From Eubacteriales bacterium (GTDB taxonomy: Bacteria > Bacillota > Clostridia > Lachnospirales > Lachnospiraceae), in NCBI GenBank assembly GCA_030524585.1, contig JAUNGJ010000001.1, forward strand, positions 79,984 through 128,155: a DNA stretch of 48,172 nucleotides. Reading direction: 5' to 3'. Below are positions 22,138-31,115 of the stretch, one piece after another; positions within the stretch are counted from its first letter, which is position 1, and each line of letters begins with the position of its first letter. The translations under genes were made by a program, and so were the position numbers. The notes under the pieces are model-generated. The model had not been told where the DNA came from, made no database searches, and saw nothing but the letters and a program-made list of their open reading frames with translations.

Positions 22138-24273
22138 ATGGTTAAGCTTGGAAAGAAGATTGTGAAGTACAGAGTAGCGATACTGATTGCCGGTATTCTG
22201 CTTCTTATTCCTTCGGTATTGGGATATATCAATACCAGGATTAACTATGATGTCCTCACTTATCTGCCGGAGAATATTGAGACGATGCAGGGACAGGACA
22301 TTATGGTAAATGACTTTGGAACAGGGGCATTTTCCATGCTGATTGTAGACGGTATGGAAGATAAGGATGTGTCAAAGCTGAAAGAGCAGGTGGAAGAGAT
22401 TGATCATGTCTCAAAAGTCCTGTGGTATGATTCGGTGGCGGACATTTCCATGCCACAGAGTATGCTTCCGGATAAGATCTATGAAGTGTTTAATTCGGAT
22501 ACGGGAACAATGATGGCGGTATTCTTTGATGAATCAACCTCAGCTGACGGTACGATGGATGCGATCACTGAGATTCGAAAGCTGGCGGGAAAACAGTGTT
22601 TTATCAGCGGTATGTCTGCCATTGTAACAGATACAAAGGAACTGGCGGAAAGTGAGACGCCGGTTTATGTATTGATTGCAGTGCTTCTGTCAACGATTGT
22701 GCTGGGTATTACCATGGAGTCTTTGGTGGTTCCGATTCTGTTTCTGTTAAGTATCGGAATGGCGATTGTTTATAATCTGGGAAGCAACTATTTCTTTGGA
22801 GAGATTTCATATATTACAAAAGCGCTGGCGGCAGTGCTTCAGCTGGGAGTTACGATGGACTATTCCATCTTCCTGATGCACAGCTACGAGGAACAGCAGA
22901 TACGGTTTAACGGCGATAAGGAGCGGGCCATGGCACATGCGATTTCCCAGACGTTTTCGTCCGTAGTTGGAAGTTCTGTCACCACTATTGCAGGATTTTT
23001 CTCATTATGCTTCATGAGCTTTACTTTGGGAAAAGACATTGGTATTGTAATGGCAAAGGGCGTAGTTTTTGGCGTGCTTGCCTGCGTGACGATTCTGCCG
23101 TCAATGATTCTGTGCTGTGATAAGCTGATTGAGAAGACCAGACATAAGCCGTGGCTTCCGAATATCAACCGGCTGTCAGACAGAGTTACCAAGCATTACC
23201 TTGTGTTTGTAGTAATCTTTTTGGTACTGCTGTTCCCGGCAATTTACGGTAATAATCATACGAGTGTATACTACAATCTGGATGAGACGCTTCCCAAAAA
23301 CCTGCCGAGTGTGATGGCAAATGAGAAGCTGAAGGAAGATTATGATATGAACTCCACGCATATCCTGCTGGTGGATAGTTCTATGCCGTCTTCTGACGTC
23401 AGTAAGATGATGAAAGAGATCGAGAAGGTGGATGGCGTTAAGTGGGCATTGGGTATCGAGTCACTGGCAGGTCCTGGTATTCCCTCGGAGATGATTCCTT
23501 CTGAGGCAACCAGTATGCTGAAGACGGATGATTATCAGATGATTATGATCAATTCCATCTATAAGGTGGCGTCAGATGAGGTAAATGCACAGGTAGATGC
23601 AATCAATAAGATTACAGATAAATATGATGAAGGAGCGCTTCTGGTAGGAGAGGGACCGCTGACAAAGGATTTGATTGATATTACAGATCATGACTTTAAG
23701 ATGGTAAGCATCGTATCTATCGGAGTCATCTTCATGATTATCCTGATTCTGTTCCGCTCTGTCAGCCTTCCGGTTATTCTGGTCGGTGTAATTGAATTTG
23801 CGATATTTGTCAACATGGGAATTCCGTTCTATACGGGGACGACGCTTCCATTCGTGGCATCCATTGTAATCGGAACGATCCAGCTGGGAGCTACGGTTGA
23901 CTATGCGATCCTGATGACCACCAGATATAAGCGGGAACGAAGCAGAGGAGCAGGTAAGTATGATGCTATCACAACCGCACATAAGGCTTCTGCCCAATCG
24001 ATTATTGTAAGTGCGCTGAGCTTTTTTGCTGCAACATTTGGAGTGGGAATGTACTCCAATATTGATATGATCAGTTCGCTGTGTATCCTGATGGCACGCG
24101 GAGCGATCATCAGTATGATCGTAGTGGTATTTATTCTTCCATCCATGTTTATGGTATTTGATAAGGTGATTGTGAAGACCAGCAGCGGATTCCTTCCGAA
24201 GAAGGCAGCGGATAATAGTAAAAAGAACAATCGTAACAGTGACAATGCGCTCACAAATGGAGCACAGGTATAA
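22138..24273 (+). CDS. MMPL/RND-superfamily transporter
   Basis: A 711-residue membrane protein with two repeats of an extracytoplasmic domain plus a six-helix bundle, about 12 membrane segments in all. The repeats start at about residue 15 and 355. Helix signatures QLGVTMDYSIFLMHSYEE and QLGATVDYAILMTTRYKRE carry the aspartates of the proton relay in MMPL/RND proteins (the GxxxDY pattern). Such proteins export lipids or hydrophobic compounds in Gram-positive bacteria. It is controlled by the TetR operators upstream and forms an operon with the secreted repeat protein 8-14 bp downstream. AAAGGAAG at 22121-22128 precedes ATG 22138. Confidence 0.92.
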   Translation: MVKLGKKIVKYRVAILIAGILLLIPSVLGYINTRINYDVLTYLPENIETMQGQDIMVNDFGTGAFSMLIVDGMEDKDVSKLKEQVEEIDHVSKVLWYDSVADISMPQSMLPDKIYEVFNSDTGTMMAVFFDESTSADGTMDAITEIRKLAGKQCFISGMSAIVTDTKELAESETPVYVLIAVLLSTIVLGITMESLVVPILFLLSIGMAIVYNLGSNYFFGEISYITKALAAVLQLGVTMDYSIFLMHSYEEQQIRFNGDKERAMAHAISQTFSSVVGSSVTTIAGFFSLCFMSFTLGKDIGIVMAKGVVFGVLACVTILPSMILCCDKLIEKTRHKPWLPNINRLSDRVTKHYLVFVVIFLVLLFPAIYGNNHTSVYYNLDETLPKNLPSVMANEKLKEDYDMNSTHILLVDSSMPSSDVSKMMKEIEKVDGVKWALGIESLAGPGIPSEMIPSEATSMLKTDDYQMIMINSIYKVASDEVNAQVDAINKITDKYDEGALLVGEGPLTKDLIDITDHDFKMVSIVSIGVIFMIILILFRSVSLPVILVGVIEFAIFVNMGIPFYTGTTLPFVASIVIGTIQLGATVDYAILMTTRYKRERSRGAGKYDAITTAHKASAQSIIVSALSFFAATFGVGMYSNIDMISSLCILMARGAIISMIVVVFILPSMFMVFDKVIVKTSSGFLPKKAADNSKKNNRNSDNALTNGAQV

Positions 24274-24287
24274 CAGGGGGTATGGAT

Positions 24288-26687
24288 ATGAACAGGAATA
24301 GAAATATGAGACTCATGGCCGGAGCAATGGCTGTTGTTATTGCAGCAGGATTAGCCGGAAACTGTGGATATCAGAGAAGCCTGATTACGGCAAAGGCTGC
24401 AGAGGTGGATACAGAAGAGCTTCAGGAAGTGGCAGAGAATGCTCTTGATGCAGAGAGCGATCAGGAAAAAGAAAGTGAAGATGCTAAGAAAGATCAGGGA
24501 ACCAGCAAGGAAGAGTCGGTCTATGTCAAAGCCGATCCTTCCGGCAATGTAAAAAATATAACCGTAACAGAGTGGCTGAAGAATCCGGGAAACGGTAAGT
24601 TATCAGACGTATCCGAGCTGGAGGATATTAAAAATATTAAAGGTGATGAAACCTATGAGGTTTCCGGCGAGTCTGGTATTGACTGGCAGTCAGAGGGAAA
24701 CGATATTTACTATCAGGGAACAACAGAAAAAGAGATTCCGGTAGGCGTTAAAATCAGCTATAAGCTGGATGGCAAAGAGATCAGCGCCGAGGATTTACAG
24801 GGAAAAGACGGTAAAGTCGAGATTCATATTCAGTACACAAATAATTCAAAATCAGTGGTGGATGTAGATGGAAAGAGTCAGGAGATGTTCACTCCGTTTA
24901 CCATGATTACAGCGATGATGCTTCCGGCAGATGAATATCAGAATGTTCAGATTGATAATGGAAAGGTCATCTCGGATGCAGACAAGGAAATTGTAGTAGG
25001 GCTTGGTTTCCCGGGACTTAATGAGAATCTGAAGCTGGAGAAGGAGGATTTTGAACTTCCGGAGGATGTGACAATTACGGCCGATGTAAAAAATGCGTCA
25101 GTAGGACCTACCATTACGATGGCCTCTACAGAATTTCTTCAGGATCTGGATTTGGATGAGATCGATGACTTTGATGATCTGAGCGATTCTATCGATGAAC
25201 TGAAGGATGCAACCAATCAGCTGGTAGATGGTTCGAAGGAGGCAGCTGATGGCGCGAAGCAGTTAGCTGACGGAGCAGGAACGCTGGCAGATGGAACTAA
25301 GAGTCTGGCGGATGGGGCAGGACAGCTCCAGAATGGAACCGGTGCACTGGTAACCGGAACTTCCTCACTCGTGGCAAAGGTACCGGAGCTGGTCAGCGGC
25401 GTAGGTGCGCTGGATGAAGGAGCAGGTGCCCTGCAGACAGGTCTTGGAACCCTTCAGGCATCTATTGATCACAAGAAGCAGAGCGATGACGACAGATCCG
25501 GTCTTCTGGAGGGCGCAGAATCATTGAATGCAGGAATCACCAGCTATACACAGGGGATTGATGATATGAAGAATACCATGACTCAGGGACAGATGGTAGA
25601 AGGTGCGGCTTCAGTGAGTACCGGAGCACAGGCAGTATCAACCGGCGTACAGGGAGTTTCGCAGGGATTGGCTGGACTTAAGAGTCAGACAGATGCAGTA
25701 TTAGCGAAGACAGCAGGTCTGAATAGCGCAGTTTCAGATTTTACAGGCAGTGTTGAGAACATCAAGGCCGTTCCTGTAGTTACTGGCGACATTCAGGTGA
25801 ATGCCGGAAATGCTATCTCAAAAGATGCGTTAAAAGCAGCTTTGGGTGATGGATATGATGAGACACAGATAGATGAGATCATGCAGGCTATCAATGGTCT
25901 GAATGTCACCGTAACTGCCGATCAGATAAAGGATTCAGGAGTGGTTTCGGCCCAGATTGATCCGAACAGTGTGACAGAAGCCCAGAATGCAGCGGCGGCG
26001 GTAGCGTCCAGGGGAACTGAGGCTGCAGCGGCGGCAGCAGCAGCAAATGGAACGGCGGCAGCTTTACAGGGAGCTATGACAGGAGATGGAACAGCAGAGA
26101 ATCCAGGACTTGTTGCGGGCGCAAACAGCCTGGCGGCAGGAGCAGAAAAATTAGCTTCCGGAGTTAAGGCTGTAAAAGGCGGTGTGGATTCCCTTGCAGC
26201 ATATAATGAGGGGCTTCGGGATGGTTCCGGTGCAATCTTTGCAGGAATGCAGCAGGTATCTGCAGGAGTCAGTCAGCTTTCAGAAGGAGCCGGAGAATTG
26301 AAGGCTGGAACCGGTCAGCTGGCAGCGGGAGCAGGCCTTCTTGCAGAAGGAGCCTCTGTTCTTGGAGAAGGAGTAGAGGCGCTGAATAGTGGCGCCATTT
26401 CCCTGAAATCCGGTACGGATCAGCTGAATGACGGCGCAGGTACACTTGCAGAGGGAGCTTCTGCTCTTGCAGAAGGAAATCAGACGCTTGCAGATGGCAT
26501 GTCTGAGTATAAAACCGAAGCGATTGATAAGCTGACAGATTTGTTTGACGGCGATATTGCCAAGGTGACAGACCGCCTGAAGGCTATGACAGATCTTGGA
26601 AAAGAATATAAGTCTTTTGCAGGCATCCATTCCAATATGAGCGGAACGACGAAGTTCATCATTGAGACAGAGGGTGTGGATGAATAG
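24288..26687 (+). CDS. Secreted repeat protein (YhgE/Pip-like G-rich heptad repeats)
   Basis: A 799-residue exported protein. The N-terminus has a signal peptide (MNRNRNMRLMAGAMAVVIAA) with possible cleavage at AKAA near residue 37. Residues about 40-290 form a beta-rich part; from about 300 to 760 there are many repeats of the form L-x-x-G-x-x (LADGAGTLADGTKSLADG, LSEGAGELKAGTGQLAAG), as found in the YhgE/Pip extracellular helical domain, plus an alanine-rich stretch. It lacks the C-terminal membrane domain of YhgE. It probably works outside the membrane with the MMPL transporter encoded just upstream. ATG 24288 is favoured over ATG 24282 by GGGGG at 24276-24280. Confidence 0.8.
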   Translation: MNRNRNMRLMAGAMAVVIAAGLAGNCGYQRSLITAKAAEVDTEELQEVAENALDAESDQEKESEDAKKDQGTSKEESVYVKADPSGNVKNITVTEWLKNPGNGKLSDVSELEDIKNIKGDETYEVSGESGIDWQSEGNDIYYQGTTEKEIPVGVKISYKLDGKEISAEDLQGKDGKVEIHIQYTNNSKSVVDVDGKSQEMFTPFTMITAMMLPADEYQNVQIDNGKVISDADKEIVVGLGFPGLNENLKLEKEDFELPEDVTITADVKNASVGPTITMASTEFLQDLDLDEIDDFDDLSDSIDELKDATNQLVDGSKEAADGAKQLADGAGTLADGTKSLADGAGQLQNGTGALVTGTSSLVAKVPELVSGVGALDEGAGALQTGLGTLQASIDHKKQSDDDRSGLLEGAESLNAGITSYTQGIDDMKNTMTQGQMVEGAASVSTGAQAVSTGVQGVSQGLAGLKSQTDAVLAKTAGLNSAVSDFTGSVENIKAVPVVTGDIQVNAGNAISKDALKAALGDGYDETQIDEIMQAINGLNVTVTADQIKDSGVVSAQIDPNSVTEAQNAAAAVASRGTEAAAAAAAANGTAAALQGAMTGDGTAENPGLVAGANSLAAGAEKLASGVKAVKGGVDSLAAYNEGLRDGSGAIFAGMQQVSAGVSQLSEGAGELKAGTGQLAAGAGLLAEGASVLGEGVEALNSGAISLKSGTDQLNDGAGTLAEGASALAEGNQTLADGMSEYKTEAIDKLTDLFDGDIAKVTDRLKAMTDLGKEYKSFAGIHSNMSGTTKFIIETEGVDE

Positions 26688-26708
26688 GCAGTATCTGAAA
26701 GATATGAT

Positions 26709-26746
26709 AAAAATCGGGAAACCAGTAGTGAGTTTCCCGATTTTTT
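26709..26746 (+). terminator. Terminator after the MMPL operon
   Basis: AAATCGGGAAAC (26711-26722) pairs with GTTTCCCGATTT (26732-26743), followed by TTTT. It closes the TetR-controlled transporter operon. Confidence 0.93.
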
Positions 26747-26818
26747 GTTATGATATAACCAAAAGCCATAACAGGATTCGCAGTGATAGAATTTATAGAG
26801 CAGGAAAGGAAATCATAG

Positions 26819-27586
26819 ATGGAAACATATACAAGTTTTGCAGAGGTGTATGATACCTTCATGGATAATGTTCCCTACAGGGAGTGGGCGGAGTATCTGC
26901 ACCGCCATTTACAGGAATATGGAATCAAAGATGGCATATTGCTGGATTTGGGATGTGGGACCGGAAACATGACAGAGGAACTGGCTGGTTTCGGATATGA
27001 TATGATTGGTGTGGATGCATCGCCGGAAATGCTGGAGATTGCCATGGATAAGAAGGAGAGAAGCGGTCATGATATTCTATATCTTCTTCAGGATATGCGG
27101 GAATTTGAACTGTACGGAACCGTTCGTGCCGTAGTAAGCGCGTGTGACTGTGTGAATTATATTACAGAAGAGGAAGAACTGGAGCAGGTATTTCGTCTGG
27201 TCAATAATTATCTGGATCCGTCTGGAATCTTTATATTTGATTTTAATACGGAATACAAATACCGGGAGCAGCTTGGCAGTCAGACAATTGCTGAAGACAG
27301 GGATGAATGCAGCTTTATCTGGGATAATTATTATGATGAAGAGAACGGCATTAATGAATATGAACTGACGCTTTTTATCAGAGAGGATTCCGGTCTGTAC
27401 GCGAAATATCAGGAAACACATTTCCAGAAAGCCTATACGCTCAAACGGATACGGGAGTTATTAGAGCGGGCCGGAATGGAGTATATTACTGCCTGGGATG
27501 CATATACAGAGAATGAGCCGGAAGAAGAGAGCGGGCGAATCTGTGTGTGCGCCAGAGAATGCGGGAAGAAATTGAAAAGTAAATAG
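26819..27586 (+). CDS. Class I SAM-dependent methyltransferase
   Basis: A 255-residue methyltransferase. Motif I is LLDLGCGTGNM (SAM-binding glycine loop), followed by acidic VDASPEML, then YLLQDMREFEL and a post-motif VVSACDCVNYI. A C-terminal part (about 150-250) with FIFDFNTEYKYREQLG follows, typical of this clostridial family. The methyl acceptor cannot be told from sequence. ATG 26819 follows AGGAAA at 26802-26807 loosely. It sits between a terminator and hslO; a short gap of 82 bp to hslO leaves open whether they are cotranscribed. Confidence 0.88.
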   Translation: METYTSFAEVYDTFMDNVPYREWAEYLHRHLQEYGIKDGILLDLGCGTGNMTEELAGFGYDMIGVDASPEMLEIAMDKKERSGHDILYLLQDMREFELYGTVRAVVSACDCVNYITEEEELEQVFRLVNNYLDPSGIFIFDFNTEYKYREQLGSQTIAEDRDECSFIWDNYYDEENGINEYELTLFIREDSGLYAKYQETHFQKAYTLKRIRELLERAGMEYITAWDAYTENEPEEESGRICVCARECGKKLKSK

Positions 27587-27668
27587 GCATAAAATGAGGC
27601 ATTTATCTCAAAAACATGATACAATGATTCAGAATGATGAACAGTGGAATGAAAGGAAATAGAAGCAG

Positions 27669-28550
27669 ATGAATGATTATATTGTAAGAGCAACGGCGGC
27701 GGATAGTCAGATTCGTGCCTTTGCCGCATATACAGGAGATGTCACCGAAGAAGCAAGAAAACGGCACAATACCAGCCCGGTTGCGACGGTAGCACTGGGA
27801 CAGCTGATGACAGCAGGAACGATGATGGGCGCAATGATGAAGAACGATACGGATATTCTTACGCTGCAGATTCGGGGAGACGGTCCGATCGGAGGAATTA
27901 CGGTTACAGCTGACAATCAGGGGAATGTAAAGGGGTATGTGTTCAATCCGGATGTTACGGTCCCGGCAAAGAACGGGAAGATTAACGTGGCGGATGCCCT
28001 GGGCATCGGTCTTTTGAATGTGATCAAGGATATGGGCTTAAAAGAACCTTACGTGGGACAGACTATTTTAGAAACCAGTGAGATTGCTCAGGATCTGACC
28101 TACTATTACATGAATTCAGAGCAGATTCCCTCATCGGTAGGGCTTGGCGTATTAATGGAGAAGGACAATACGGTGAAATGTGCCGGAGGATTTATTATAC
28201 AGCTTATGCCTTTTGCGGAGGATAAGACTATTGATCAGCTGGAGGAGAATCTGAAAAATGTGACCTCTGTAACAGAGCTTCTGGATCAGGGACATACACC
28301 GGAGCAGCTGTTGGAAGTGCTTCTTGGAAACCTGGGGCTTGAAATTACAGATACACTGCCGACACAGTTTCACTGCAACTGTTCGAAGGAGCGTGTGGAG
28401 AAGGCTGTTGTCAGCATTGGACGAAAAGAAATTCAGGAAATGATAGATGACGGGGAGGATATCGAGGTCAAATGTCATTTCTGTAATACTTCATATAAGT
28501 ATACCATTGAAGAATTGCAGGATATTTTAAAGCGAAGTGAAGAAGAATAG
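27669..28550 (+). CDS. hslO: Hsp33 redox-regulated chaperone
   Basis: A 293-residue Hsp33. The C-terminal zinc-binding redox switch has C236 and C238 (HCNCS) and C269 and C272 (CHFC), the CxC...CxxC pattern that binds zinc under reducing conditions and forms disulfides under oxidative heat stress, activating holdase function. The N-terminal domain has GQLMTAGTMMGAMMKND and RGDGPIGGITVTADNQG, which are conserved. The start is ATG 27669 after AAAGGAAA at about 27653. It is cytoplasmic. The neighbouring genes are housekeeping and give no further hint. Confidence 0.96.
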   Translation: MNDYIVRATAADSQIRAFAAYTGDVTEEARKRHNTSPVATVALGQLMTAGTMMGAMMKNDTDILTLQIRGDGPIGGITVTADNQGNVKGYVFNPDVTVPAKNGKINVADALGIGLLNVIKDMGLKEPYVGQTILETSEIAQDLTYYYMNSEQIPSSVGLGVLMEKDNTVKCAGGFIIQLMPFAEDKTIDQLEENLKNVTSVTELLDQGHTPEQLLEVLLGNLGLEITDTLPTQFHCNCSKERVEKAVVSIGRKEIQEMIDDGEDIEVKCHFCNTSYKYTIEELQDILKRSEEE

Positions 28551-28573
28551 AAAACTAAGGAATAAATAAAATG

Positions 28574-28597
28574 CCGCCCGGAGAAATCTCCGGCGGA
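28574..28597 (+). other. Hairpin just upstream of nadE ribosome site
   Basis: CCGCCCGGAGA (28574-28584) can pair with TCTCCGGCGG (28588-28597) with one bulged C around a tiny loop. The GGAGG ribosome site follows at 28601-28605. No U-run follows, so it is not a classical terminator; it may protect or tune the mRNA start. Confidence 0.55.
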
Positions 28598-28610
28598 TGA
28601 GGAGGAAAGT

Positions 28611-30533
28611 ATGAGACAGGGATTTGTTAAGGTTGCAGCAGTTACACCGGACATTAAGGTTGCAGATGTGGATTACAATAAAGAGCAGATTTGCCGTCTG
28701 ATTGATGAGACTGTTGCCGGGGGCGCTAAGATTGTGGTATTTCCGGAGCTGTGCGTTACGGGATATACCTGCAGCGATCTGTTTACGCAGGATGTGCTTC
28801 TTGACCACGCAAGAGAGGCGCTGTTAGAGATTGCGGCACACACAGAGGGGAAGGATGCACTGATTTTTGTGGGCGTACCTCTTTCTGTAGAGGGAGAGCT
28901 TTATAACGTGGCGGCTGCCATAAACAGAGGACGTATTCTGGGACTTACGACCAAGACATTCTTACCGAATTACGGAGAGTTTTATGAGATGAGACAGTTC
29001 CGGGAGGGGCCGGAGGCCGCCAGAAGAATTTTGTTTGGTGGTGAGTATGTTCCTTTTGGACCGCAGATTATCTTTGAGGCAAAGGGGATGGAGAATCTGA
29101 TCGTTGCAGCTGAGATCTGTGAGGATGTGTGGTCGCCGATTCCTCCAAGCATTGAGGCGGCAAGAGAGGGAGCTACCATCATTGTCAACTGTTCTGCCAG
29201 TGATGAGACGATCGGAAAGGAAGCCTACAGAGAGAGTCTGATTGGCGGACAGTCAGCCAGATTGATTGCAGGATATATTTATGCCAATGCCGGGGAGGGA
29301 GAATCCACCACGGACCTTGTGTTTGGCGGGCACAACCTGATTGCGGAAAACGGTACGATTCTGGCGGCCAGCAAACGGTTTGAAAACGGAGTCATCTACT
29401 CAGAGATTGATGTGAACCGTCTGGTCAGCGAACGGAGAAAGAATACGACATTTAAAGCATCTGAGAACCGGGTGCTGGTAAGAGTTCCTTTTGAGATTGA
29501 TATTACTTCGACTATGCTTACCAGAAAATTTGCATCCCGCCCATTTGTGCCAAGCGAAGATGCCGAGCGGGCAAAACGGTGTGAGGAGATTCTGACCATT
29601 CAGGCTATGGGATTAAAGAAGAGATTGGAGCATACCCATGCAAAGAGCGCGGTGGTTGGCATTTCCGGCGGGCTGGATTCTACGCTGGCGCTTCTGGTAA
29701 CTGCTAAGGCGTTTGACGCCCTGGGTATGGACAGGAAGCAGATCATTGCGGTAACCATGCCGTGTTTTGGAACAACAGACCGGACCTACAACAATGCATG
29801 CAAGATGTCGCTGTCTCTGGGGGCAGCTTTGCAGGAGGTTCCGATTCGGGATGCTGTTTTGCAGCATTTTAAGGATATTGGACATGACCCGGAGGATCAC
29901 AGTGTGACCTATGAAAACAGCCAGGCCAGAGAGCGTACCCAGGTAATCATGGACATTGCCAACAAGTACGGAGGCATGGTAATCGGCACCGGCGATATGT
30001 CGGAGCTGGCACTTGGATGGGCGACCTACAACGGAGACCACATGTCCATGTATGGCGTCAACGCTTCTGTGCCAAAGACTCTGGTAAGACATCTGGTACG
30101 CTACTATGCGGATACCGCAGAGGATAAGGAACTGCAGGCCGTACTTTATGATGTGCTGGACACGCCGGTCAGCCCGGAGCTTCTTCCGCCAAAGGACGGT
30201 AAGATTGCCCAGAAGACGGAGGATCTGGTAGGACCCTATGAGCTGCATGATTTCTTCTTATACTACTTCCTGCGTTTTGGATATGCACCGAGCAAGATTT
30301 ACCGGATTGCCCGGTACGCCTTTAACGGGGAATATGATGATGTGACGATTTATAAATGGCTCCGCACCTTCTGCTGGCGTTTCTTTAGTCAGCAGTTTAA
30401 GCGTTCCTGCCTGCCGGATGGTCCAAAGGTGGGTACGGTTGCACTGTCGCCGAGAGGAGATTGGAGAATGCCGAGCGATGCCTGTGTGGCAAGCTGGATG
30501 CGTGATCTTGAGACGGTATCACCGGAGCAGTAA
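28611..30533 (+). CDS. nadE: Glutamine-dependent NAD+ synthetase
   Basis: A 640-residue two-domain enzyme making NAD+ from deamido-NAD+, ATP and glutamine in the cytoplasm. The N-terminal nitrilase-type amidase has the triad E46 (FPELCVTGY), K115 (TKTFLPNYGEF) and C170 (EICEDVWSP). The C-terminal synthetase has the ATP loop SGGLDST from residue 352 and the GTGDMSELALGWATYNGDH segment. Ammonia released in the first domain is used in the second. The start is ATG 28611 after GGAGG. It lies 60 bp after hslO and 40 bp before the C_GCAxxG_C_C gene. Confidence 0.96.
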   Translation: MRQGFVKVAAVTPDIKVADVDYNKEQICRLIDETVAGGAKIVVFPELCVTGYTCSDLFTQDVLLDHAREALLEIAAHTEGKDALIFVGVPLSVEGELYNVAAAINRGRILGLTTKTFLPNYGEFYEMRQFREGPEAARRILFGGEYVPFGPQIIFEAKGMENLIVAAEICEDVWSPIPPSIEAAREGATIIVNCSASDETIGKEAYRESLIGGQSARLIAGYIYANAGEGESTTDLVFGGHNLIAENGTILAASKRFENGVIYSEIDVNRLVSERRKNTTFKASENRVLVRVPFEIDITSTMLTRKFASRPFVPSEDAERAKRCEEILTIQAMGLKKRLEHTHAKSAVVGISGGLDSTLALLVTAKAFDALGMDRKQIIAVTMPCFGTTDRTYNNACKMSLSLGAALQEVPIRDAVLQHFKDIGHDPEDHSVTYENSQARERTQVIMDIANKYGGMVIGTGDMSELALGWATYNGDHMSMYGVNASVPKTLVRHLVRYYADTAEDKELQAVLYDVLDTPVSPELLPPKDGKIAQKTEDLVGPYELHDFFLYYFLRFGYAPSKIYRIARYAFNGEYDDVTIYKWLRTFCWRFFSQQFKRSCLPDGPKVGTVALSPRGDWRMPSDACVASWMRDLETVSPEQ

Positions 30534-30573
30534 CTGAAGTGAGGAATGAATTTCGGTAGGGAGGATATTGGAA

Positions 30574-30999
30574 ATGAGCAAATTTGTAGATACGGCGGTA
30601 GCAAAATTTGTGGAGAGTGGGTATAATTGCTGCCAGGCAGTGATCTGTGCCTGCTGTGAGGAGTATGGGGTAAAGGAATCCGATGTTTTTAAGATGACAG
30701 AGGGGTTTGGCGCAGGTATGGGCGGACTTGGAGACACCTGTGGAGCAGTGACCGGAATGTTTCTGGCTCTGAGTCTTGCCAACAGCGCCGGGGATATGGA
30801 GAACCCTAAGATTACCAAGATGGATACCTATAAGAAATTCCGTGCCGCAGCAGGAGAGTTTAAGGAGCTGCACGGCTCTCTGTACTGCAGAGATATTCCG
30901 AAGGAAAAAGGCTCCCAGCCTTTGCCGAGCTGTATTCGGTGTGTAAAGGATGCGGCAGAGATTACGGAGCGGATGCTTGCGGAAATACAAGACAGATAA
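30574..30999 (+). CDS. C_GCAxxG_C_C family protein
   Basis: A 141-residue protein of the C_GCAxxG_C_C family, named for its conserved cysteine pattern. Visible are GYNCCQAVICACCEEYG near the N-terminus, GFGAGMGGLGDTCGAVTGMFLALS in the middle (the G-C-A-x-x-G part reads CGAVTG) and CRDIP and PSCIRCVKDAAE at the C-terminus. A redox or metal-related role is suspected in the literature but not shown; function remains unknown. The track frame also begins at TTG 30568, but ATG 30574 is better spaced from GGGAGG at 30559-30564. It follows nadE with 40 bp. Confidence 0.88.
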   Translation: MSKFVDTAVAKFVESGYNCCQAVICACCEEYGVKESDVFKMTEGFGAGMGGLGDTCGAVTGMFLALSLANSAGDMENPKITKMDTYKKFRAAAGEFKELHGSLYCRDIPKEKGSQPLPSCIRCVKDAAEITERMLAEIQDR

Positions 31000-31024
31000 T
31001 AAATGGTAATAATTAAAGCTAATG

Positions 31025-31063
31025 AAAAAAGGGTGAACGTATCGTTGATACTTCATCCTTTTT
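31025..31063 (+). terminator. Terminator before carB
   Basis: AAAAAGGGTGAA (31026-31037) pairs with TTCATCCTTTTT (31052-31063) with one G-U pair, ending in a T-run. It overlaps the -35 box of the carB promoter. Confidence 0.75.
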
Positions 31064-31073
31064 CATGTATAAT
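31045..31073 (+). promoter_or_regulatory. Promoter of carB
   Basis: TTGATA (31045-31050) and TATAAT (31068-31073) with a 17 bp spacer, lying within the terminator stem of the previous unit. It gives carB its own transcript. Confidence 0.8.
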
Positions 31074-31115
31074 GTCTGGGATGGAATTTGTAAAGGATAC
31101 ACAGGAGGAGTTGCG

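Noticed and set aside
25200-26500. Repetitive DNA that might be read as a repeat array
   Set aside because: The repetition follows the L-x-x-G protein repeats, varies in codons and has no fixed spacers, so it is coding and not CRISPR.
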